From positions 1-54,956 of IMG/VR virus record IMGVR_UViG_3300006805_000037: a stretch of 54,956 nucleotides of DNA, one strand, 5' to 3'. Position 1 is the stretch's first letter; each line of letters opens with the position of its first letter. This stretch comes from a virus. A program made the position numbers and the translations under genes. Below, in pieces: positions 14,551 to 22,365 of the stretch. The notes beneath the pieces were generated by a model, which saw only the letters and a list, made by a program, of their open reading frames with translations, was not told the DNA's origin and searched no databases.

Positions 14551-14975
14551 TTTTTGGACGGCGCGGGCGAGTTCGTATCCTGAGCCCATCCACGGCCGCC
14601 TTTGGCTTGGTCGATGAGCCTTACCAAGCTGTTCATGAAAGACCGCACACCACGCGGGAATGTCATGTCGGCAATGGCTTCGAGAATTTCCATTTGCTCG
14701 CCAACAGCTAGCGATTGCGCGGAAGCAATGGAAGCTGCGTTGTCGGACTCTCCGCAGCCACAAGCAATGATACTGCCAATGGCCGCCGGTATTCCTTCAA
14801 CGATGGCCAGCGCGACGTCCCCGTTGACGGCGCGCTGGGAAATGACTTGCTTCAAAGCTGGAAACTGCTCAAGCAATCCGAATATGTCATGAACATTGAC
14901 GCCGCGAACGGTAAGCTGCACCCCGCGAATTGGAACAGTCTTACTGAGCGGTCCGATATCTGCTAGGCTAGGCAT
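14445..14975 (-). CDS. Tail assembly chaperone (G-like)
   Basis: This 176-residue protein begins MPSLADIGPLSKTVPIRGVQ and has a compact helical domain (FGLLEQFPALKQVIS; GEQMEILEAIADMTFPRG). Its C-terminal 45 residues are low-complexity and overlap the -1 frame extension. It sits between the tail tube and tape measure, where siphophages encode a chaperone that coats the tape measure. The frame relationship supports programmed -1 frameshifting. Confidence 0.8.
   Translation of the reverse strand: MPSLADIGPLSKTVPIRGVQLTVRGVNVHDIFGLLEQFPALKQVISQRAVNGDVALAIVEGIPAAIGSIIACGCGESDNAASIASAQSLAVGEQMEILEAIADMTFPRGVRSFMNSLVRLIDQAKGGRGWAQDTNSPAPSKNASVPGTDQQKSGGTPPDSLQDGVPLSTGNASAEI
14551..14557 (-). other. 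Candidate -1 frameshift site
   Basis: On the minus strand the zero frame reads TCC AAA AAT GCA, a run of five A within the overlap of the two chaperone frames. It is the best homopolymer in the overlap but not a canonical XXXYYYZ heptamer. A second run, ACA CCC CCA, lies near 14505. The shift direction (-1) follows from the frame offset; the exact site is inference. Confidence 0.35.
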
Positions 14976-15023
14976 AGTGATGCTTCCTTATTGGTTGGGG
15001 GGTTTAATGGTAACGACCCCTTG

Positions 15024-15581
15024 TCAGGAGTCGTCGCTCAGATTGGTCCACTTCATGAGGCCGAACTTGCCCGCGAGTTCGGGCGGGTCGATGTCAGCAG
15101 GGGCAACCAGAACGTCGCCTGTGATTTCGACTTCGTTCCACTCTTCAGAGATGAGACCGAACTCACCATTCGGCAGGAACGACACGTTATACAGGTCGAC
15201 CGTGATTTTAGGGCCGACTTCGTTGGTGCCTTCAAACTGAAGCCATCCCTCAACGGCGTTTTCGCTGAACAACTCCATTTCAGCGCCACCGGCCGCAGCT
15301 TCGTCGACCGTGCCGAGTAAGGCCATGGCGACGTTCTGCGGTGTGATTTCGTCGAAGGTCAGCACGACCGTGCATTTCTTCTCGATGATCACGACCTTGT
15401 CCTTCTTCTTCGTGCCTTCGCGCGAAGAGAAGTGCTCAAGTGTGGTCATATCCGGCGTTACGGTCAGCGCCGAAACGTTGCCCATATCGCGGAAGGTCAG
15501 TGAGCCTTTGCGCTTGAAGCGAACGATGCCCTTGCCGACTTGGTAGTTATCAGTGTTGGGGGACTGTAGAGTGGGTGCCAT
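15024..15581 (-). CDS. Major tail tube protein
   Basis: This 185-residue protein is beta-rich (YQVGKGIVRFKRKG, TVVLTFDEITPQNVAMALLG, GPKITVDLYNVSFLPNGEF) and acidic at both ends. It lies between the terminator-type protein and the chaperone pair, the usual place of the tube gene. AAAGGA precedes the ATG. The phrases 'ITPQNVAMALLGTV' and 'FLPNGEFGLISEEWNEVEITGDV' recall tube proteins of HK97-type siphophages. Confidence 0.8.
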   Translation of the reverse strand: MAPTLQSPNTDNYQVGKGIVRFKRKGSLTFRDMGNVSALTVTPDMTTLEHFSSREGTKKKDKVVIIEKKCTVVLTFDEITPQNVAMALLGTVDEAAAGGAEMELFSENAVEGWLQFEGTNEVGPKITVDLYNVSFLPNGEFGLISEEWNEVEITGDVLVAPADIDPPELAGKFGLMKWTNLSDDS

Positions 15582-15603
15582 AACTCAGGTTCCTTTCTGG
15601 TGG

Positions 15604-16074
15604 TCAATTGTTCGGGTCGAAAACGTAACTGAATGAGAAGTCAAGCCTCATTTCGCCTGCTAGCGCGCTACCCGATTTCAGGTCCGTAACGCACCCCGTA
15701 TATTGCATCTTTCCGTTAGGCCCTAAGATACTGAGCAAGGCCGTGTCCGTTGCAATCTTCTTCACTATCTCCATTCGAAACGCGCTGAGCAGTGTTCCCA
15801 CGTTTACAGCGGAGTCGTTCTGGTTTTTCGGCCGGTACTCTTTTAGCAACAGGTATATTTCCGGCTTGGCCGTATTTATGGTTTTGCTCATGCCCGGCTG
15901 GTTTGAACGCGGCGGCGTCATGAGGGCGACGGTCTCGTCGCCATCTAGAATGACAATCGCAGGCCGCTCGGAGTCTGGTACGCCGCCCTTGTTGCGTTTG
16001 ACCGTAACCACGCCAGTTACGGTCGCCGCAATGGCCGCAAGCCTGACTAGCAGTTCTTCGCGCTTGTCAGCCAT
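15604..16074 (-). CDS. Tail terminator/completion protein candidate (156 aa)
   Basis: The N-terminus is helical (MADKREELLVRLAAIAATV) and is followed by beta-like parts: ERPAIVILDGDETVAL, PEIYLLLKEYRP and LDFSFSYVFDPN. This arrangement resembles small tail terminator proteins that cap the tube and join it to the head. The gene lies immediately upstream of the tube gene in transcription order. GGAGAGG precedes the ATG. Confidence 0.65.
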   Translation of the reverse strand: MADKREELLVRLAAIAATVTGVVTVKRNKGGVPDSERPAIVILDGDETVALMTPPRSNQPGMSKTINTAKPEIYLLLKEYRPKNQNDSAVNVGTLLSAFRMEIVKKIATDTALLSILGPNGKMQYTGCVTDLKSGSALAGEMRLDFSFSYVFDPNN

Positions 16075-16076
16075 CG

Positions 16077-16895
16077 CTATACCCTCTCCAATGTGATGCT
16101 CAAGTCTGAGAACTTTACGGCCAAAGTCACTGTGTATGCTGGCAGCGGAGCGCCGCCTATCTGGTCATTGGCGCTTGCCACTGGCGTGTAGTTAAAGTCC
16201 GGCGCGCCGTTATGGCTGGGGAAATCCCGATGCCCTTTGTAGGTGTTGGAAAAAGCCATCCATTCAATTCGATCCGGTTCAGGGGTCCCCGGCACCGTTT
16301 CAGTTTCAACATGATGTGATACACCGGCATTCAGGAAGGCAGCACGGGCTTCCGCTTCTGCCAGCGTTCCCCATACGGAGTCGTAAGAAAAACTGGCCGC
16401 GTGGTCATCTGGCGGCACGCCGGGAAATGGCTCACCGAAATTGTACCAGACCCAATATGACGTGATCGGCATGCCGGGGTGGTCACTTCCGGTCGCTGGC
16501 GTGCTTATCTCGATAATAGCTTGAGTGGCGTTCGGCCCAAGCGCGCTCTTGATTTTTCTCAGGTTGAAGAACAGCAGCGCATCGCTGGTCATGCCCGGCC
16601 TATCGCCGCCAGTGACTACAGCCTCGTGCGGCGAGCCTAAGGCGCTCCAATAGTACAACCTTTCAAGCATCGCGTTTGATATTGGGTTCACAACCGTGGC
16701 AGAGCCTATCTCAGCATCAAACTCTTTAACCACAGAGTACGGGTTAGATGGACCGACGTCCAAACCTTGCACACGCACCGAATAGGACCGCTGCGTATTG
16801 TCGTTGTGGTACGCGTTCAGCCACAGCGCAAGAAGCTTGGTGCCTCCTAGCGCGTACTTGATTGGGTTCTGGAATGGTCCGATAGGAACGGCCAT
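16077..16895 (-). CDS. Unknown structural-module protein (272 aa)
   Basis: The frame extends to 16904, but ATG 16895 (MAVPIGPFQNPIK) overlaps the fibre stop as TAATG and is preferred. The protein is aromatic- and proline-rich and beta-like (LALWLNAYHNDNTQRSYSVR; WVWYNFGEPFPGVPPDDH). No family is recognised. It lies between the collagen-like fibre and the tail terminator, so it may be a fibre-associated or head-tail decoration protein. Confidence that it is a gene is high; function is open. Confidence 0.72.
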   Translation of the reverse strand: MAVPIGPFQNPIKYALGGTKLLALWLNAYHNDNTQRSYSVRVQGLDVGPSNPYSVVKEFDAEIGSATVVNPISNAMLERLYYWSALGSPHEAVVTGGDRPGMTSDALLFFNLRKIKSALGPNATQAIIEISTPATGSDHPGMPITSYWVWYNFGEPFPGVPPDDHAASFSYDSVWGTLAEAEARAAFLNAGVSHHVETETVPGTPEPDRIEWMAFSNTYKGHRDFPSHNGAPDFNYTPVASANDQIGGAPLPAYTVTLAVKFSDLSITLERV

Positions 16896-19800
16896 TACAA
16901 ACACACCCCCGTGAAGAAGTTAGCCGCCGTGTTGGTCGTTGAAGTGAAGCCGTTGTTCGTCTGACTCCATACCTCATAATAATCAGTGCCGTTGGCCTTA
17001 TCCACGACAGAAATGGATTGCCCGTGCTCATACGAAGCTGATGCTGCCGCTGCATTCATAGAGATGGCTAGCGGACTGCCGTTTTTATAGATTAAGATGC
17101 GAATGTACTGCAAGCCAGACGCAGCGGTTTTGCTGAACGCGGCTGATATTGACACAATACCAGCGGGGGGAGTCCATCTGGAATTTGATGCATCATAGTG
17201 CCCGCCGTCGTCGAACAGTTCTCCCGCGTAATTCATTTTTGCGAGCACGTTTCCAGTCCCAACCGTTTGCTGGACGCCGTTATTATGCGCACTGAAAGCG
17301 GCCTTCACGCCGCCTGCTGGCAAATCCTTCCATGACGTATCGAAGTCCAAACCCGAGTCCTTGGTGAGCACCTGATTGGTCGTGCCTCCAGTGGGAACTC
17401 CCTGACCATCAGCGCCATCCGCACCGTCAGCACCCGGAGCGCCGGTATCACCTTTTGCGCCGTTCAGCATGCCGCCGCAGAAGTAGGTGCGCTGGTCGTT
17501 GTCAAACGCAGTGATTGCGCTGATGCCTGATGGTATCTGAACGAACAACTCATAGTAGTCCGTTCCGTTCGCTATGTCCGTGATAGCCACAGGCGCGGGG
17601 CTGCCGCTAGCGCTAGCCAGTACCGCAGTCGAAGACGCGAAAATCGAACCGTTCTTGTACAGGTTGAGCGCGACAGTTCCGCTTCCAGTAACCGATGCAA
17701 AATTTGCAAAACCAGCGATAAACACCTGACCGGCTGGCGGCGTCCACCTGTAGGCGGACGTATCGTAGTGGTTTCCGTTGTCATAAGCTTCAACGCTGAA
17801 CGCAAGCTGGACGGCCGCAGCGCCGCTGCCTAGCGCTTGATTTGACGCCAAGGTTGCGCGGAAGCCTATTTCCGCGCCGACAGTCGCTTCGCCCGGTGGA
17901 CCTACAAGATTGGCAACAGAAGCGCCCCAAGCGCCGCCGACCTTTGGGCCGTACAAGTCACCATTCGCCACATCGACGTACACGTCGCCGTCATTGCCTA
18001 AGGCGTCAGAAGGCGCTCCGCTGCCAACATGGATGCTGGTGCCATCAGCGCCATTTGAACCGTCAGCACCATCAGCACCGGCCGGACCTTCGTCCCCCGC
18101 CGGGCCTCGAATGTTGCCAGTCGCGGACCCCCAAGCGCCAGCAGTTTTCGGACCGAACACAGCGCCATTTGTGATGTTTACCCAAAAGTCACCGTCAACG
18201 CCGTCACCGCTAGTTGGGTTGCCTGCGCCACCCAAGAACGACACACCCTGCAAGCCGCTGCTGCCTGCTGGCCCTTTCAGATTTCCTATTGGCACTGACG
18301 TCGACCACGCGCCAGCCGCTTTAGGTCCGTATACGTTGCCAGTGGTCGAATTTACCCAGAAATCACCGTCAACACCATCGCCACTGGAAGGATTGCCAGC
18401 GCCGGAAAGAAAGCTTGCGCCATTAGCACCGTCAGCACCGTCTACCCCGTTAGAGCCATCCGCTCCCGGTGCGCCGGGCGCGCCGTCAGCGCCATCAGTG
18501 CCGTCAGCACCGGCCGGGCCTTTTATGTTTCCAGAAACGCTGCCCCAAGAACCGGCGGCCTTCGGGCCGTACAGGTCGCCATTCGTAAGATTGACGTACA
18601 CGTCGCCGTCATTGCCTAAGGCGTCAGAAGGTACACCGTCTCCGGCACGAATGCTGGTACCGTCAGCACCATCCGCACCAGCAGCGCCGTCAGCCCCAGC
18701 AGCACCATCAGCGCCCTGCGGTCCGGGTTCGCCTTGGATACCCTGCGGACCGGGTTCGCCCTGAACGCCTTGTGGTCCGGGTTCCCCCTGAATGCCCTGT
18801 GGACCGGGTTCCCCCTGAATGCCCTGTGGACCGGGTTCGCCCTGAGCGCCCTGTGGGCCATCAGCACCATCCGCGCCGTCAGCGCCTTGCGCGCCAGCCG
18901 GGCCAGTCAGATTGGCAACAGCAACGCCCCAAGCGCCGCCGACCTTTGGGCCGTACAAGTCGCCGTTGCTGAGGTTGAAGTACAGGTCGCCATTGTTGCC
19001 CAAGCCGCTTGCGGGAGCGCCAGCACCGACCCGAACCATGGCACCGGCAACTCCCGGCAAGCCGTTACTTCCGGGTTCGCCGTCAGCACCGGCAGGTCCA
19101 CGAATATCAACCGCGTCGGCAATGACGGCAGTAAAGCCGGTAATCGCCACATACTGACCAATATTGCCGGGCTTCGCGCCAGCGCCGCCGATCCAGTCGT
19201 CGAGCGTGAGAACGCGGCGCGCGCCGTCATTCGTGATGCTGAATACAGGCGACCATCCAGCAGTGCCCTGCAAGCCTTGCTCGCCGTCAACGCCTTGCTC
19301 GCCGTCAGCACCTTGCGGACCGGCCGGGCCTTTGATGTTAGCGACCAAGGTCCAGCCAGAGTCCCCGCCTGACCATGTTACAACTTTTGTAGCGCCCTCC
19401 GTCCACAGGTCGGTGATTTCGCCTGTGAACATCGTGACGATGCCGTAAGCAAACTCCCAAGTGCCGGAAACAGGAACACCATCGACAACGGGGGTGTATG
19501 GGTTTATATCCGCCGTTATGTCGCCGTCGAAATAGATGACAAGCGTGTTCACGCCCAAAGTTTGCGTCGTGAACATGCCCAGCAGGTCGGCAGCCATCGG
19601 CTCGCGCGTTATCGAGCCGAAATCGAAACCAGTAACGGCGGCCGTGCCGTACCCTATAATTGTGCCAAACCCGCCAGCGTTCCCGCATGTGATGTCAAAA
19701 GAAAGCGGACCACCTGAAGCTAGTTTCTTCCAAATATCGCCGCTCAGTTCGTCGAGGTAAAGCTGATTGACAGCGCCAAGCCCGGAGTCCGGCGGGCCCT

Positions 19801-20167
19801 CCCCGGTGAGAATATCAGCACCCTCACCGATGATAACAGCGCCGGGGTCGCCGGGTACGCCCTGCGTACCTTGCGCGCCTTGCGTGCCCCTGATGTTGAC
19901 AGCGTCCTCAATGTTATCGACCAGCCCGCCGCCGCCTACATACTTCCCAACCGCTGGCGGCGTGCCGGTGCCGCCCTGCCAGTTGACGACGCGCTGAACC
20001 CTGCGCTCGCCGTCAGCAACGATGGCGAACACGGGCGACCAGCCGTCATTGCCCTGTTCGCCGGGGTCGCCGGGAATTCCTTGCGGGTCGACTACAATCG
20101 GAACAGCGGCCGGAACTTCAACTTCAACGACGACCGCGTTATCGTAGTTTACGTCAATGTCTGTCAT
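16895..20167 (-). CDS. Collagen-like fibre protein (1090 aa)
   Basis: This is the longest gene in the window. It alternates Gly-X-Y triplet segments with globular modules of about 40-50 residues. Collagen parts include GPAGPQGADGEQGVDGEQG and a 9-residue repeat GEPGPQGIQ present about five times. The modules repeat the pattern 'GDGxPSxALGNDGDxYVNxTNGDLYGPKxxGxWG'. The last 300 residues hold two similar beta domains that each end with 'NGTDYYE', likely trimeric receptor-binding heads. It should form a trimeric fibre. Its location between head-tail connector and tail-terminator genes, away from the tip genes, suggests attachment to head, neck or tail side rather than the tip. Confidence 0.85.
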   Translation of the reverse strand: MTDIDVNYDNAVVVEVEVPAAVPIVVDPQGIPGDPGEQGNDGWSPVFAIVADGERRVQRVVNWQGGTGTPPAVGKYVGGGGLVDNIEDAVNIRGTQGAQGTQGVPGDPGAVIIGEGADILTGEGPPDSGLGAVNQLYLDELSGDIWKKLASGGPLSFDITCGNAGGFGTIIGYGTAAVTGFDFGSITREPMAADLLGMFTTQTLGVNTLVIYFDGDITADINPYTPVVDGVPVSGTWEFAYGIVTMFTGEITDLWTEGATKVVTWSGGDSGWTLVANIKGPAGPQGADGEQGVDGEQGLQGTAGWSPVFSITNDGARRVLTLDDWIGGAGAKPGNIGQYVAITGFTAVIADAVDIRGPAGADGEPGSNGLPGVAGAMVRVGAGAPASGLGNNGDLYFNLSNGDLYGPKVGGAWGVAVANLTGPAGAQGADGADGADGPQGAQGEPGPQGIQGEPGPQGIQGEPGPQGVQGEPGPQGIQGEPGPQGADGAAGADGAAGADGADGTSIRAGDGVPSDALGNDGDVYVNLTNGDLYGPKAAGSWGSVSGNIKGPAGADGTDGADGAPGAPGADGSNGVDGADGANGASFLSGAGNPSSGDGVDGDFWVNSTTGNVYGPKAAGAWSTSVPIGNLKGPAGSSGLQGVSFLGGAGNPTSGDGVDGDFWVNITNGAVFGPKTAGAWGSATGNIRGPAGDEGPAGADGADGSNGADGTSIHVGSGAPSDALGNDGDVYVDVANGDLYGPKVGGAWGASVANLVGPPGEATVGAEIGFRATLASNQALGSGAAAVQLAFSVEAYDNGNHYDTSAYRWTPPAGQVFIAGFANFASVTGSGTVALNLYKNGSIFASSTAVLASASGSPAPVAITDIANGTDYYELFVQIPSGISAITAFDNDQRTYFCGGMLNGAKGDTGAPGADGADGADGQGVPTGGTTNQVLTKDSGLDFDTSWKDLPAGGVKAAFSAHNNGVQQTVGTGNVLAKMNYAGELFDDGGHYDASNSRWTPPAGIVSISAAFSKTAASGLQYIRILIYKNGSPLAISMNAAAASASYEHGQSISVVDKANGTDYYEVWSQTNNGFTSTTNTAANFFTGVCL
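18711..18858 (-). repeat. 27-bp tandem repeat inside the fibre gene
   Basis: About five copies of a 27-bp unit containing CCCTG(C/T)GGACCGGGTTC encode the GEPGPQGIQ peptide repeat on the minus strand. Copies differ by a few bases. Unequal recombination between copies could change fibre length. Confidence 0.8.
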
Positions 20168-20544
20168 GACGCGTCGTCCTCATCGTCATTGATACCGCCA
20201 ACCGCAAGAACAGTGCCCATCAAATACACTTCCTGCGAACCAGAGTCCCAATACTCAAGTTCATAGATGTTCTGCGGCGTGACGCCATCCTTGCTTTTGA
20301 CCAGCGCTCTGGTCTGCTCGGGGGTTGGCTGAAACTTCATGAGGCCGGTCGCCGGGTTCACGACCGTGATGCCGCCGCTATCCGAGTACGTGGCGCGGAA
20401 CACCAGAGTTTTGCCGTCCTTCTTGAAAACGCTCAACCTGACATCGTCGAAAGGCACCGGCACGCCGCTGCGCCTGATGGCGAACACAAGCGGGGTCGTG
20501 GTACCCCTGACCCACTCCAAAGGATATTCAGTCGGCTTGGTCAT
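20164..20544 (-). CDS. Small phage structural protein (126 aa), BppU N-terminus-like
   Basis: The protein begins EYPLEWVRGTTTPLVFAIRR, followed by VRLSVFKKDGKTLVF and PATGLMKFQPTPEQTRAL. The order 'W xRGxTxPLxF...GGIT...TGxxxxxxTPEQT' matches small beta-sandwich proteins found next to fibre genes, comparable to the N-terminal domain of baseplate upper proteins. The last residues are acidic (GGINDDEDDAS). It overlaps the fibre gene start and may anchor the fibre. Confidence 0.6.
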   Translation of the reverse strand: MTKPTEYPLEWVRGTTTPLVFAIRRSGVPVPFDDVRLSVFKKDGKTLVFRATYSDSGGITVVNPATGLMKFQPTPEQTRALVKSKDGVTPQNIYELEYWDSGSQEVYLMGTVLAVGGINDDEDDAS

Positions 20545-20553
20545 AACGGCCCC

Positions 20554-20886
20554 TCAGCTATATTCAATGACGTTCAGGTCGTAAAAGATGATCGTTCCGT
20601 TCGGGCGTGGGCCAAGCACCGGAGTGAGGATACGGTACTTCACCCCGCCGTACTCAACGTCATCTTTCTGATATTCTGGCGGAATGGAAATCCCTTCGGT
20701 CGACACGTACAGGCGGCACGCGCCGTCCAAGTACAGCCCGCGTTCTGACGGCTTGTACTCAAGCCGCGCCATCCAAGCGTTGCGCGACGTGCCTTCGCGC
20801 ACAAGCTTGCCGGGCAGAGGACCGCCCCACCGCTTTATGATGCGGGTTGCCGACCTTTGCGAGCGCGCAAATGGAAACGTTGCCAT
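20554..20886 (-). CDS. Head-closure or head-tail connector protein candidate (110 aa)
   Basis: The protein has a basic N-terminus (FARSQRSATRIIKRWGG) and a beta-rich remainder (RLYVSTEGISIPPEYQ; GGVKYRILTPVLGPRPNGT; IFYDLNVIEYS). Small proteins with a '...Y.I..V....P.G....Y.L.V' pattern beside the head-tail adaptor often close the head. It lies directly after the DUF4054-like adaptor gene, one base apart. Assigned from position and general shape. Confidence 0.6.
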   Translation of the reverse strand: MATFPFARSQRSATRIIKRWGGPLPGKLVREGTSRNAWMARLEYKPSERGLYLDGACRLYVSTEGISIPPEYQKDDVEYGGVKYRILTPVLGPRPNGTIIFYDLNVIEYS

Positions 20887-20887
20887 G

Positions 20888-21271
20888 TCAGATGCTCACC
20901 ACGCCGGGCTTGTTCATCCTCAGCAGTTTCAGGAAGCGGCGGCCGTAGCTGGTCGTCGAGTATTCGGAATTGAAGGCCGACGAGTTTCCGGCATTGGCGC
21001 GAACGTAGCTCACGCTCATGCCGCCGAACGACTCTGAGGCAATGATACCTTCGCCGCCTGAGCCTACGTCATCGCCTTCTTGGCTGGAGTCCGACGCGAG
21101 CAAATGCGCCGTCAGATACAAGATGGCGGGCTGGTAGTCAGCTTCCTGCCATGACTGGTCAACCATGCCGCTGGCTTCGGCCAGCAGCAGCGTGACTAGC
21201 TCGGGGTCGGCGTCCCCGAATATCGGGAACCGGGTAGCGAAGTCTTCGGCCGTAGGCAGGGTGAATGGCAT
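20888..21271 (-). CDS. Head-tail adaptor, DUF4054 family
   Basis: The 127-residue protein has the family pattern: FATRFPIFGDADPELVTLLL, EASGMVDQSWQEADYQPAI and LYLTAHLLASDSS, followed by a beta part (SFGGMSVSYVRAN) and SYGRRFLKLLR. DUF4054 proteins are small helical adaptors that bind under the portal. GAGGAA precedes the ATG. A copy of the conserved GC-rich element lies upstream of it. Confidence 0.85.
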   Translation of the reverse strand: MPFTLPTAEDFATRFPIFGDADPELVTLLLAEASGMVDQSWQEADYQPAILYLTAHLLASDSSQEGDDVGSGGEGIIASESFGGMSVSYVRANAGNSSAFNSEYSTTSYGRRFLKLLRMNKPGVVSI

Positions 21272-21324
21272 ACCGGGGGTTCCTCAGCCTGAAAGGGGTC
21301 GTTAACCACGAATTAGAAGGCCGC

Positions 21325-21360
21325 TGTCGGCCCAGAAACCGGGTCTGTGTGCGTTTTTCG
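21325..21360. repeat. Conserved GC-rich intergenic element, copy B
   Basis: The core CGGCCCAGAAACCGGGTCT followed by GTGTGCGTTT is nearly identical to copy C. It lies in the 158-bp gap between the 277-aa gene and the head-tail adaptor. A hairpin follows to the right (21365-21391). Confidence 0.65.
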
Positions 21361-21364
21361 AGGA

Positions 21365-21391
21365 CCCCGGCTACCCTCGTAGCGGCCGGGG
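21365..21391. terminator. GC-rich hairpin beside element copy B
   Basis: CCCCGGC pairs with GCCGGGG, with an inner TAC/GTA pair around CCTC. It is downstream of the 277-aa gene on the minus strand. No U tract follows, so it could be a terminator that needs help or a structural part of the repeated element. Confidence 0.4.
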
Positions 21392-21429
21392 GCCTCAAGC
21401 CCCTCTATGGGGCGGTTGTACTTCCGGCT

Positions 21430-22263
21430 TTATTCGCCTTTCACGGGACGCCTGACGCGCTCGGCCGAAGCCGGGCTTGCCGGGGTTTCAGCCGTCACTG
21501 GCCGAATGCGGCGGCCCCCATGGGCTTCAGCTTCGCCATGACTTTCGCTTCCGCCCAGCGCTTCACCATGAGCGCCGTCAACGTGCTGGGGAATGTCAGC
21601 GCCGTTTGGCTGGTCGTTACCATCAGGCTCCGCTTCAGAATGGCGCTGGTCAGCGGAGTCCGCGTCCTCGCTCTCGATACCGCTTCCGTCAGCGTCATCT
21701 TGGGTTTTGGCAGTGCTTCCATTGGCGTCATCCTCTTCTGGGTCGCCGGTTACAATGTCACTTTGAACCAAGCCCAGACCATCAGCGGCCTGAGCAAGTG
21801 GTTTGACTTCGCGGCCAAGGCCAAGAAGTTGGTCGGCAGTTTCGTGCGCGCCTTTCTGAATGTAGTACGCGGCGTCCTTCGCGCGGCGCGCAAGCGCCAC
21901 GCGCATTTCGTTCTTGTTCGGGCGCGGCGTGTCAAACGCGCTTTCTCCCAGAACAGAAACGCATACGGCGAGTGCTTCGTCGTAGCTGAGGTTGTTAAAG
22001 TTCTTCAAAGCTTCAAGAACGCGCCGCATGAGTGGCGAGGTTGAGCGGTCAGCAATGTCGACCGGAAGAATGACAAGCGCCGGGTCCCGGCCCTTGATGC
22101 GCTCAATGCTGCGCGCACTCAACTCGATGCGTTCGGCAGCACCAACCTGAATGTTGCGCGGCTTGCCCTTGGCATTGTGCACGACGCGTTCGCCGTCGCC
22201 AAAGTTCAAAAGCAGCACAGTCTCCGATACAAGTTCGGTCTTGGGGGCTTCTGCGGTTTTCAT
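21430..22263 (-). CDS. Unknown head-module protein with acidic low-complexity tail (277 aa)
   Basis: The first 160 residues form an ordinary domain: TVLLLNFGDGERVVHNAKGK, then a helical part (MRRVLEALKNFNNLSYDEAL). The rest is disordered: rich in Asp, Glu, Gly, Ser and His (EDDANGSTAKTQDDADGSG; HGEALGGSESHGEAEAHGG), then ends with a basic tail ERVRRPVKGE. It follows the major capsid gene and a terminator. No family is recognised; a capsid-associated or connector role is only suggested by position. Confidence 0.65.
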   Translation of the reverse strand: MKTAEAPKTELVSETVLLLNFGDGERVVHNAKGKPRNIQVGAAERIELSARSIERIKGRDPALVILPVDIADRSTSPLMRRVLEALKNFNNLSYDEALAVCVSVLGESAFDTPRPNKNEMRVALARRAKDAAYYIQKGAHETADQLLGLGREVKPLAQAADGLGLVQSDIVTGDPEEDDANGSTAKTQDDADGSGIESEDADSADQRHSEAEPDGNDQPNGADIPQHVDGAHGEALGGSESHGEAEAHGGRRIRPVTAETPASPASAERVRRPVKGE

Positions 22264-22308
22264 ATTTGTGGTCCCTGAGTGTGATGCGGTTCAGCTTTTA
22301 GGCAAAAG

Positions 22309-22336
22309 ACCCGGATGACTGTTACGCCATCCGGGT
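22309..22336 (-). terminator. Rho-independent terminator after the major capsid gene
   Basis: ACCCGGATG pairs perfectly with CATCCGGGT over a 10-base loop, and on the minus strand the stem is followed by CTTTTGCC. The stem lies 30 bases after the capsid stop. It would lower transcription of the downstream connector and tail genes relative to capsid. Confidence 0.8.
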
Positions 22337-22365
22337 TTCTATCATGCGTTCAACCCGGCGCTGTG

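Noticed and set aside
17910-18764. Plus-strand open frame of 284 codons with APS/PSAP-rich product
   Set aside because: It is the antisense of the collagen-like fibre gene. Its Pro/Ala/Ser repeats mirror the Gly-X-Y codons, and no ribosome site precedes it.
18711-18858. CRISPR-like regular repeats
   Set aside because: The units are directly joined 27-bp coding repeats without spacers and translate to GEPGPQGIQ.
21265-22044. Plus-strand open frame of 259 codons
   Set aside because: It runs across copy B of the GC-rich element and antisense to the 277-aa gene, which has a good start and a biased composition typical of a real gene.
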